Assembly (NCBI GenBank): GCA_035513175.1
Contig: DATKCN010000206.1
Location: forward strand, 1-14,284
Reading direction: 5' to 3'
Length of the DNA: 14,284 nucleotides
Source: DATKCN01 sp035513175
GTDB taxonomy: Bacteria; Chloroflexota; Chloroflexia; Thermomicrobiales; CFX8
The position numbers and the translations under genes were made by a program. Of this stretch, positions 7,524 through 13,759 are shown piece after piece (positions within the stretch are counted from its first letter, which is position 1; the number at the start of each line of letters is the position of its first letter). Below the pieces are notes generated by a model. That model made no database searches and was not told the origin of the DNA. It saw nothing but the letters and a program-made list of their open reading frames with translations.

Positions 7524-7849
7524 TGCCGCCCACTCGCGGCGGCGCGCGGGGCTGATGTTCCACGTGGAACACGGGCGTCGCTCTGCGATCCGTCAGCCGC
7601 CGCGCTTTCTTCTCCTCCTGCCCGACGGCCCAGTCAATGCGTGGGCATGCCGCGCTGCCGCGCAATATATGTACGGAAGGGCTTCAAATCCCTGCCGTGC
7701 GTGATCCCCGCCCCCGCGGCAACCTGTGTCCTGTCAGGGCCTCACAGTTCGCGAATGCGCCCTCGCGACAGGGGATCCGAGCGCGGGAGGGTTTGAAACG
7801 CTCCCCCACAGGTTTTGTGTGGCGCAAGTGAGCGACACGAACACGTTCG
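7524..7849. other. 326-base intergenic region with parS and imperfect hairpins
   Basis: Just after the acetyltransferase stop, GCCGCC (7525-7530) can pair with GGCGGC (7538-7543), a short stem without a T-run. The parS palindrome follows at 7556-7571. At 7673-7698 is an imperfect hairpin of two 4-bp blocks (ACGG/CCGT, AGGG/CCCT) with one mismatch, and at 7785-7805 GGGAG/CTCCC flank GGTTTGAAACG. These may be decayed members of the palindromic repeats seen elsewhere in the window. No gene is supported. Confidence 0.55.
7556..7571. promoter_or_regulatory. parS centromere site (perfect 16-bp palindrome)
   Basis: The sequence TGTTCCACGTGGAACA is a perfect palindrome of the parS class (consensus TGTTTCACGTGAAACA, with GG/CC variants known in actinobacteria). 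ParB binds such sites, spreads on the flanking DNA and loads SMC/condensin; they are usually clustered near oriC. It lies in intergenic DNA 33 bases after the acetyltransferase stop. A second, imperfect site is at 188-203. No parAB, dnaA or gidA gene is visible here. Confidence 0.82.
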
Positions 7850-8584
7850 CTACGGTTTGTAACCCCCGTAGACGGCGTGTCCGGCCAGCGCCCAGAACAC
7901 GTCGACCCCCGTGAAGCCCGCCTGCGCCAGCCAATCCAGCTGCTCGGCGATGGGGGACGGCATGTCCATCGGGTCCGGGTGTTCGAGAATGTTCCAGCGT
8001 TCGTTGTCGAAGAACGCATACGTCTCCAGGCTGCGGGTCAGCTCCAGCGACTGGCGGCGCACCTCTTCGTCCCAGTCCGCTGCCGCCAGGCGTCGCGCCC
8101 ACTCGCTGGCGGGCTGCACGATGTCCGCGATCAGCAGGCCGCCGCCCGGCTCCAGACGCTCGTGGAGTCGCCGGAACAGCGCTCGCTTGCCGGGACCGTC
8201 GAGGTGATGGATCGCCAGGCTGCTCACGACGCAGCGGATGTCGCCGCGAATGCGCTGCTCCCAGTCGGGCTCCTCGAGCTGAAAGTGCTGGAACGTCACC
8301 CACCCTTCGTGATCAGCAAGCTGATGTGCGGCCTCGGCCAGCATCGTCTCAGAAGCGTCGAGCACGACGGCGCTGGAGTTCGGGAAACGCTCCAGGATGG
8401 CGCGCGTCAGCCAGCCCGCCCCGGCCGCGACGTCGACGAAGGTGAAGGCCTCGTCCGGGCCAGCCGGGACGAGCCCAAGCATCACGCGCTCGATCTCGTC
8501 TCGCTGGGGGATCATCACCCGGCCCATTTCGACGAACAGGGCGGAATCGGACTCCTGCCAGGGGAGGTCAACGGCGTCGGTCAT
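7850..8584 (-). CDS. Class I SAM-dependent methyltransferase
   Basis: A 244-residue class I methyltransferase. Motif I is F-V-D-V-A-A-G-A-G-W at about residues 49-58 (Rossmann glycine-rich loop), the acidic residue after strand 2 is D76 in V-V-L-D-A-S, and the motif-IV-like segment is S-S-L-A-I-H-H-L-D-G at about 121-130. L-E-P-G-G-G-L-L-I-A-D follows, the usual strand 5 region. The substrate is not readable: small-molecule methyltransferases such as the UbiE/COQ5 type look similar. The ATG at 8584 is preferred because GAGGAG lies about 9 bases upstream on the minus strand; an in-frame start at 8668 would add 28 poorly conserved-looking residues. It is divergent from the DUF2254 gene, with 111 bases between. 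Confidence 0.88.
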   Translation of the reverse strand: MTDAVDLPWQESDSALFVEMGRVMIPQRDEIERVMLGLVPAGPDEAFTFVDVAAGAGWLTRAILERFPNSSAVVLDASETMLAEAAHQLADHEGWVTFQHFQLEEPDWEQRIRGDIRCVVSSLAIHHLDGPGKRALFRRLHERLEPGGGLLIADIVQPASEWARRLAAADWDEEVRRQSLELTRSLETYAFFDNERWNILEHPDPMDMPSPIAEQLDWLAQAGFTGVDVFWALAGHAVYGGYKP

Positions 8585-8695
8585 GCCCGTGACTCCTCGA
8601 TGTCGCCGCCAATGCACGATACGCGCGTCAGGGCATGGGTCGTGCATGGCGCGCTCTGTGCCCGGCACAGGCTCACATCGTCACGGAGCGGCTCC

Positions 8696-10072
8696 ATGCA
8701 GATCGATCAGGTGCGGAAATGGCGCGAGGATGTCGTTGCGAGCCTCTGGTTCGTGCCGTCCATCTGCGCCGCAGCCGCGGTCATCCTGTCATTCATCGTA
8801 CCCGAGATCGACCGCTGGATCGAACGGGATCTCCAGCCGTACCGCCGCTGGATCTTCTTCGGGTCCGCGAGCGCGGCCAGGACCATCCTGTCAGTCATCG
8901 CCGGATCGCTCATCACGGTGATCTCGCTGCTCTTCTCGATCACCGTCCTTACGCTGCATCAGGTTGCAGCCCAGTACACCCCACGCGTGATCCGCAACTT
9001 CACGGACGACCGCATGAATCAGGCGGTGCTGGGTGTGTACCTCGCCACGTTCCTGTATTCAGTGCTCGTCATGCGCCGGATTCGTGGGGATGACTCGCCA
9101 GGCAGCGAGTCGATCCCGATGCTGGCCATCACGTTCGCGATCCTGCTGGCCATCGTGTGCCTGATGATGCTGGTCTACTTCATCCACCATTCCGCCCGCG
9201 CCTTCCAGGCATCGAACATCCTGACCCGCGTGCACCGCGAGCTGCTGGAGCAGATCGCGACGCTGTACCCCGCGGAGATCGGGGAGCCGCTTGACCCAGA
9301 GGACGACGACCTCGACAGCTTTCGGAGGCTCCATGCGCGGGGACCGTCCCAGACGGTAGTGTCCGACCATGCGGGCTTCGTCCGCGCGCTCGATGATACC
9401 GGGCTGGCCGGCGTCCTCGAAGATGCCGAATGGGTGATCGTGCTACCGCGAGTGGGCAGCTTCGTGCAGCGTGGACAGCCACTCGTCGAGGTCGGGGGCA
9501 GCGCCACGCCGGTCGGGCCACGCATCGAGCGGCTGCTGGCGGCCTTCGTCATCGACAGCGAGCGCACGATGTCACAGGACGCCATGTTCGGTATACGCCA
9601 GCTCGTGGATGTCGCCCTGAAGGGTCTGTCGCCCTCAATTCACGACCCAACCACCGCCGAGCAGGCAATATCGCTGCTTGGTGACGCGCTCGCCGAACTG
9701 ACGCGGCGCCCGTTCCCGACGCGCATCCGAACCGTGGAGCACGACAACGACGGCTCTTCCAGACGGGTCACACTCTGGGCTGCCCGGCCCGTCTTCGCCG
9801 ACTACGTCGACGAGGCATTCTCCCAGATTCGGCGCGTCGCGAGGGATAACCTGCACGTAACGCTGTGCCTGCTCGACACCCTCGGGCTGGTCGCGCGCCA
9901 CGCGATGGGACCGCGCGCCGACGCCATCCGGGATCAGGTCGACGAGGTGCTGTGGTATCTGGACCATGCCACCTTCAGCGAGCGCGACCGGAGATTGATC
10001 CGCGAGCACGCGAACCGTGTGCTGCGGGAAGCGGGGACAGTAGAGGTCCGGGCGTCATCGGGAGAGCGTTGA
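8696..10072 (+). CDS. DUF2254 family membrane protein
   Basis: A 458-residue protein with four hydrophobic segments in the N-terminal part, at about residues 13-34, 63-85, 109-126 and 140-163, then a soluble C-terminal region of nearly 300 residues. Between segments 2 and 3 is L-H-Q-V-A-A-Q-Y-T-P-R-V-I-R-N-F, which matches the conserved S-x-Q-[FY]-[ST]-P-R-x-[LIV]-x-x-F pattern I know from DUF2254; I-H-H-S follows segment 4. The biochemical function of the family is unknown. The ATG at 8696 has GGAG at 8685-8688. The open frame extends further upstream, but only over the antisense of the methyltransferase, so that extension is rejected. It is convergent with the FHA gene, with a 51-base gap. 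Confidence 0.88.
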   Translation: MQIDQVRKWREDVVASLWFVPSICAAAAVILSFIVPEIDRWIERDLQPYRRWIFFGSASAARTILSVIAGSLITVISLLFSITVLTLHQVAAQYTPRVIRNFTDDRMNQAVLGVYLATFLYSVLVMRRIRGDDSPGSESIPMLAITFAILLAIVCLMMLVYFIHHSARAFQASNILTRVHRELLEQIATLYPAEIGEPLDPEDDDLDSFRRLHARGPSQTVVSDHAGFVRALDDTGLAGVLEDAEWVIVLPRVGSFVQRGQPLVEVGGSATPVGPRIERLLAAFVIDSERTMSQDAMFGIRQLVDVALKGLSPSIHDPTTAEQAISLLGDALAELTRRPFPTRIRTVEHDNDGSSRRVTLWAARPVFADYVDEAFSQIRRVARDNLHVTLCLLDTLGLVARHAMGPRADAIRDQVDEVLWYLDHATFSERDRRLIREHANRVLREAGTVEVRASSGER

Positions 10073-10123
10073 CTGCTCGGGAGTAGCGCCACGCCAGCAC
10101 ACAACCACCGTCGTGCGCGACGA

Positions 10124-10609
10124 TCAGGCGCCGGGGTACCAGAAGCGGCGGTAGACCAGCTCCGTCTTGCCGACGCGGATGCGGGCGCCGTCGGTCAGGC
10201 GGGCCGGCTGGTCGATGCGTTGCAGGTTGACGAACGTGCCGTTGGCGCCGCCCCCGTGGGTGATCACGTGGGCGCGGGACGCCGGGTCCCAGTGCAGCTC
10301 GGCGTGGACGCGATGCACGAAGGGATCGTGCAGGCGGACTTCCGAGAGGCTGCCGCGGCCGAGCACGACCCGCCCCAGATTCTCGTGGCATTGCAGGCGG
10401 GCGACGATGGCGCCGTCGAGCATGCCGAGGGTTGCGTAGGCCACGCCGCCCTGCTCGGCTGGGGCGTCCTGCTCCGGCACGGGGGCTAACGGCTCAGATG
10501 ACACGCCGCTCCGGCGCCGGGCGCGCGGACTTTTCTGGTCCCGCGCAACGGCGTCGAAGCGTTCCGTGGAGGTGGCGTTATCGTCCTCGTCATGTGGCGA
10601 CTTGACCAT
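10124..10609 (-). CDS. FHA-domain protein
   Basis: A 161-residue protein: about 60 charged, probably disordered N-terminal residues, then one forkhead-associated domain at about 63-155. Visible FHA features are L-G-R-G-S-L-S-E-V at 83-91 (the Gly-Arg pair that holds the phosphothreonine backbone), D-P-F-V-H-R-V-H-A-E-L at 95-105, and N-G-T-F-V-N at 123-128. In the usual S-R-x-H-A motif the Ser that contacts the phosphate is replaced here by His99, so phosphothreonine binding may be weak or altered. The start at ATG 10609 is a choice without a strong ribosome binding site; the N-terminal half has no recognisable domain. No Ser/Thr kinase gene is in the window. It is divergent from the lipoprotein gene. 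Confidence 0.85.
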   Translation of the reverse strand: MVKSPHDEDDNATSTERFDAVARDQKSPRARRRSGVSSEPLAPVPEQDAPAEQGGVAYATLGMLDGAIVARLQCHENLGRVVLGRGSLSEVRLHDPFVHRVHAELHWDPASRAHVITHGGGANGTFVNLQRIDQPARLTDGARIRVGKTELVYRRFWYPGA

Positions 10610-10693
10610 GTAGTGAATGGTACACCGATATCCGGCTCTGCGCCGACAGGCAGAGGTCCCGGGTTCCGGAATTCCGTGACGACAGAGGGTGTC

Positions 10694-10702
10694 TGGTATT
10701 GT
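10694..10702 (+). promoter_or_regulatory. Possible extended -10 promoter element for the lipoprotein gene
   Basis: The bases TGGTATTGT form an extended -10 element (TG, one base, TATTGT at 10697-10702), 45 bases before the lipoprotein start. No good -35 box is seen at the expected position, which is acceptable for an extended -10 promoter. The palindrome CGGAATTCCG at 10667-10676 overlaps the -35 area and could be an operator. Confidence 0.35.
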
Positions 10703-10746
10703 ACGTACGACGGAAGAAAATCGTGAAATGTGAAGGCAGGTGGCAT

Positions 10747-11796
10747 ATGGCGCGCTGGCACGGATGGTTCGCTCAGGAGACCCTCGCGGGCGCCGCCAGG
10801 CGCCGGTCCCGGCTGCTCCGCCTGTGCCTGGCGGGCCTGCTGCTGGCGTCCCTGTCGCTGACGGCCTGTGGCGACGACGATCCTGCCAGCACCCCCGGCG
10901 CGGCGGCCGACGCGACGTCGACGCTCGCGCCCAGCGGCCCAACCCTGACGGCGACGACGGCCGCCGAGGCCACGCCGACCGACCCGCCCGCCGCGACTTC
11001 GACCGCCGCGCCCCCCACCCCGACTACCGCCCCGACCGCGACGGCTACCCGAGCCGCCACCGCCACCGCGACGACGGCGCCGGAACCGCTGACCCTGCTG
11101 ATCTACTTCATGCGCGACGAGAAAATCGCCGCGACGAAGCGCGAGGTCCCGCACACCCAGCAGGTGGCCGCCGCCGCCGTGAACGCGCTGCTGGAGGGGC
11201 CGGACGAGCGCGAGGAAGAGATCGGCATGGTCTCCGCCATCCCGGAAGACACAGAGCTGAACGGCATCACGATCGTCGCTGGCGTCGCGACCGTCGACCT
11301 GTCGGCGGAGTACGAGTCGGGCGGCGGCAGCCTCTCGATGGCCGCGCGGCTGGCGCAGATGGTGTACACGCTGACACAGTTTGAGACGGTCGACAGCGTC
11401 GTCTTCGAGCTGGACGGCGAGCCGGTAGAGGTCTTCAGCGGCGAGGGTCTGATTATGGACCATCCGATCGGCCGCGAGGACCACGAAGAGCTGACCCCGG
11501 CCATCCTCGTCGAGAGCCCCGCTCCGTGGGAGATCGTCAGCAGCCCGCTACAGATCACCGGCACGGCCAACACCTTCGAGGCCGTCTTCCAGATCAACAT
11601 CGTCGACGCCGCCGGGCTGGTGGTCTACGACAACTTCGCCATGGCGACGAGCGGCAGCGGCACGCGCGGCACGTTCGACGAGACGATCGAGTTCACCACG
11701 ACCCGCCCCGGCATCGGCGCGCTGATCGTGTTCGAGTACTCGGCGCGCGACGGCTCGCAGATCAACCTCGTGGAGATTCCGCTGGAGTTTGAGTAG
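10747..11796 (+). CDS. Lipoprotein with GerMN and Gmad2 domains
   Basis: A 349-residue exported lipoprotein. The N-terminus has an Arg-rich start, a hydrophobic core at about 24-37 and a lipobox L-T-A-C at 38-41, so Cys41 should be lipidated. Residues 42-113 are a Thr/Ala/Pro-rich linker of low complexity. About 114-238 is a GerMN domain (L-T-L-L-I-Y-F through V-V-F-E-L-D-G-E-P-V-E-V-F), and about 250-349 is a Gmad2 Ig-like domain (I-L-V-E-S-P-A-P-W-E-I-V-S-S-P-L-Q-I-T-G onwards). These domains are named from spore germination proteins, but also occur in non-sporulating bacteria as cell-surface proteins, so a sporulation role is not implied. The ATG at 10747 has GAAGG and AGGTGG just upstream. 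It is convergent with the DUF3179 gene. Confidence 0.9.
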   Translation: MARWHGWFAQETLAGAARRRSRLLRLCLAGLLLASLSLTACGDDDPASTPGAAADATSTLAPSGPTLTATTAAEATPTDPPAATSTAAPPTPTTAPTATATRAATATATTAPEPLTLLIYFMRDEKIAATKREVPHTQQVAAAAVNALLEGPDEREEEIGMVSAIPEDTELNGITIVAGVATVDLSAEYESGGGSLSMAARLAQMVYTLTQFETVDSVVFELDGEPVEVFSGEGLIMDHPIGREDHEELTPAILVESPAPWEIVSSPLQITGTANTFEAVFQINIVDAAGLVVYDNFAMATSGSGTRGTFDETIEFTTTRPGIGALIVFEYSARDGSQINLVEIPLEFE

Positions 11797-11798
11797 GG

Positions 11799-11826
11799 AG
11801 CGGTGAGCGGGTAGCGGGTAGCGGAG
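11799..11826. repeat. Heptameric tandem repeat, four units
   Basis: The units are AGCGGTG, AGCGGGT, AGCGGGT and AGCGGAG, starting 2 bases after the lipoprotein stop codon. The period equals that of the array at 3491-3518 although the unit sequence differs. Both lie directly behind a stop codon of a plus-strand gene. Confidence 0.75.
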
Positions 11827-11951
11827 AGGGGAAGTTCGGTGACGCGGGCGTCCGCGCAGATTTCGGACCGAGCGCGCATTGTGGAGACGGTCATCGATGC
11901 CGCCAGCCAGCCACGGCGGGTCTGACGAAAACCGCGTCTGGGCAGGGAAAA

Positions 11952-11995
11952 TCAAAGGCCGCCATGTGGCGGTGTCAGGGTTTGGCGGCCTTTGA
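11952..11995 (-). terminator. Perfect 13-bp inverted repeat between convergent genes, probable terminator
   Basis: The arms TCAAAGGCCGCCA (11952-11964) and TGGCGGCCTTTGA (11983-11995) are exact inverted copies around an 18-base loop. Read on the minus strand, the stem is followed by TTTT, so it best fits the end of the DUF3179 transcript (gene end at 12080); on the plus strand it may also stop the lipoprotein transcript. A third block, TGGCGG at 11967-11972, can pair with CCGCCA of the left arm instead, so two exclusive folds exist. Confidence 0.65.
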
Positions 11996-12079
11996 AGCTC
12001 TATGTCAAAATTGTGCCCCTGCCGCATCAGACACACAAGTTTCAGCCGGATGCCTGCTGCGGGCCGCCACCCTCAGCCG

Positions 12080-13204
12080 CTACTGCCTGACCCCCCACAA
12101 CTCCGTATCCACATGAAAGCTGAACCACGCAAACCAGAACGCCCGCACCGGAATGACCCGGCGCAGCTCCTGTCCCGCCAGTTCGCCATCAAGCGCCCGT
12201 CCCTCGAACGACCACTCCGACCCCGTCTGGTCGTCGCGCAACCTGCCGTCGTGCCAGGCAAACGTCAGCACCCGCCCATCGACGCCCCGCTCGAAGACCG
12301 CGATGTTGGCGGGCGCTTCCGGGTCGGCAACGACCAGCAGCGGCACGCCGCCGGGGTCGTCGTGGATCGGGCCGTGCGCGACGACATCGATGTCCGCGTA
12401 GGCGGCGTACACATCACCGGGCAGCTCGACGCCGGTCACCGGCGCCTTGGGGCGCAGGCGGTCGTCGGTGGCGGTGACGCTGAACCACAGCTCGTCGCTG
12501 ACGAAGTAGCTCGCGTAGGGAAAGCCGGTGTACTCGCGCATGTGGCCGGTGAAGGATGAGAGCACCTCCGTCTGCGGGTAGCGCGTGCGCCACTCGCCCC
12601 AGGTCATGATCTCGCTCGGGAAGGGCTGCAGCTGGCGGCCCGTCAGCGGGCCAACCACCGCCTTGGCGTGGATCTGCGACCAGAAGGAATCGGTCGCGCG
12701 GTCGTACATCAGCAGATCGGAGTTGAACAGCTTGCCGGAGACGCCGAAGACCGGCTGTGTGCCATCAATCTCGCGCTCGTACACGACGGCGCTGCCACAC
12801 AGTGGTCAGTATGTCACCAGCAGCGGTTGCCCCCGGAACGTGTCGTTCACGATCTCGTGCCAGATCAGCACCTGGAACGGATAGGCGCGCCGATAGCCAT
12901 CGATCTCGACCCCGATCACCAGCCGCTCGTCGTCATAGACCAGCTGGTTCCAGCGTTCGGAGGTCAGGAAGTGCGGGTAGATGATCGGCGGGATGGCGTC
13001 CCGCTGCACCCCGCCATACTCGATGCGGTCCAGCGGGATCAGATGCGGCGTGCCCTCGGCGCTGACGCGCACCGCCCGGTAGTAGCCATCCGGGCCAAAC
13101 TCCCCGGCCTCCGCTAGCTCTCGGCCGGCGCCCAGCAGCGCCCCTGCTGCCACCACGAGCAAGGCCAGCAGCGCCAGCACCCCCGTCACCCAGGGCCGCC
13201 TCAT
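12080..13204 (-). CDS. DUF3179 protein, probable selenoprotein (in-frame TGA read as Sec)
   Basis: Read through one in-frame TGA (12806-12808), this frame encodes 374 residues. An N-terminal signal anchor lies at about 7-27, followed by a complete DUF3179 domain: I-P-P-I-I-Y-P at 71-77, V-L-I-W-H-E-I-V-N-D-T at 112-122, and F-G-V-S-G-K-L-F-N-S-D-L-L-M-Y-D beyond the TGA. Family members carry T-Y-C-P-L-C at the break; here it reads T-Y, TGA, P-L-C, so residue 133 would be selenocysteine in a U-x-x-C pair with Cys136. No further stop or frameshift occurs. TGA is a normal stop for other genes here (for example 173-175, 5775-5777, 10124-10126). GGGAGG precedes the ATG at 13204. The family function is unknown; U-x-x-C suggests a thiol/selenol redox role outside the cytoplasm. 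Alternative: a Cys codon mutated to a stop, giving a 132-residue fragment. Confidence 0.75.
12755..12802 (-). promoter_or_regulatory. Candidate bacterial SECIS element
   Basis: In the mRNA just after UGA, a lower stem CUGUGUG/CACACAG (12796-12802 with 12755-12761) encloses an upper hairpin at 12773-12792: GCGC pairs with GCGC, two bases (CG) bulge on the 5' side, UCG pairs with CGA, and the loop is UGUA. The loop starts 23 nt after UGA and has G as its second base. Bacterial SECIS elements such as that of E. coli fdhF also lie within the coding region right after UGA, with a 5'-side bulge, a small loop with an early G, and a similar distance. The base after UGA is C, as in fdhF. SelB binding is inferred. 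Confidence 0.6.
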
Positions 13205-13520
13205 TGCCCATCCTCCCGTCGATCGCCCGCCTGGTGATATGTGTTATTCATGATAAGGAGGATGGGGTTGGATTGGGCACGCGGGGTGTTGACGCGAACG
13301 ACCGCTCTGCCACGCTGATGTGCGTCATCAACAGGCGCCTCCACGATCTGGTATCTCTGACAACGGAGGTACTGGTAACGTGTGATATCGCTCAGGTGAG
13401 AAGAGGTTGTTCGGTACACGTCCCTATGGAATTGAGCGGTCATATTCCGATCAGTACGTGCTAAGATTTGATCGACTAACATGACAGATGCGCACTGGAC
13501 ATCCAGCGACGATAGAGGGT
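13205..13520. other. 316-base intergenic region between divergent genes
   Basis: It separates the minus-strand DUF3179 gene from the plus-strand pair at 13521 onward and should hold both promoters. A TAAGAT at 13462-13467 is a possible -10 box for the plus-strand pair, with no good -35. On the minus strand, TATCAT near 13247-13252 is a possible -10 box for DUF3179. Both are weak. Base composition becomes clearly more AT-rich here than in the DNA to the left. No RNA gene or repeat was recognised. Confidence 0.5.
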
Positions 13521-13754
13521 ATGATGGCGATTCAGCCGCAGGAAATTGAGTACACGCGGGGCCGAATCAAGGAAGCGATCTTGAAGGATCGCGGCCATCT
13601 CTCCCCGGCTGACCTGATCGACAATCTCCGCGCTGCAGGTGTCGACGAGGATCATGTAAGGCTGGTCATGTGGTTCCTGCTCGACCAGCAAGAGATTGAG
13701 TTGGATCGTGACTGGAAGCTGGTAACGCCAAACGGCGCAAACGGAACCAGTTAG
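13521..13754 (+). CDS. Small hypothetical protein, possibly winged-helix-like
   Basis: A 77-residue protein that I do not recognise by family. After M-M-A-I-Q-P-Q-E-I-E come helices containing R-G-R-I-K-E-A-I-L-K-D and S-P-A-D-L-I-D-N-L-R-A-A-G, then D-E-D-H-V-R-L-V-M-W-F-L-L-D-Q-Q-E-I-E-L and a closing strand W-K-L-V-T. Three helices followed by a two-strand wing would fit a small winged-helix fold; this is a pattern reading only. AGAGGGT directly precedes the ATG at 13521, and the ATG at 13524 is as good. A longer frame from 13488 lacks a ribosome binding site. It ends 5 bases before the dGTPase-like gene, so the two are almost surely one operon. It could regulate or partner the hydrolase. 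Confidence 0.75.
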   Translation: MMAIQPQEIEYTRGRIKEAILKDRGHLSPADLIDNLRAAGVDEDHVRLVMWFLLDQQEIELDRDWKLVTPNGANGTS

Positions 13755-13759
13755 GATAG

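Noticed and set aside
7674..7700. tRNA-like T-arm (GGGCTTCAAATCCC)
   Set aside because: No matching acceptor stem, anticodon arm or D arm can be built on either strand; it is better seen as an imperfect hairpin. I checked it in particular as a possible tRNA-Sec and it does not fit.
7877..8695. Long N-terminal extension of the DUF2254 frame
   Set aside because: It is antisense to the methyltransferase, which has clear motifs; the extension is His/Arg-rich and the ATG at 8696 has a good ribosome binding site and starts a typical DUF2254 N-terminus.
10910..11085. Repetitive ACC/GCG/CCG-rich DNA in the lipoprotein gene
   Set aside because: It is simply the coding sequence of the Thr/Ala/Pro linker between the lipobox and the GerMN domain, not an independent repeat element.
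12080..12784. A separate 234-residue gene starting at the GTG at 12784, with a second separate gene 12806-13204
   Set aside because: Both are in the same frame, seven codons plus one TGA apart, and the joined protein matches a single DUF3179 domain across the junction. Two independent genes would each lack half of the domain.
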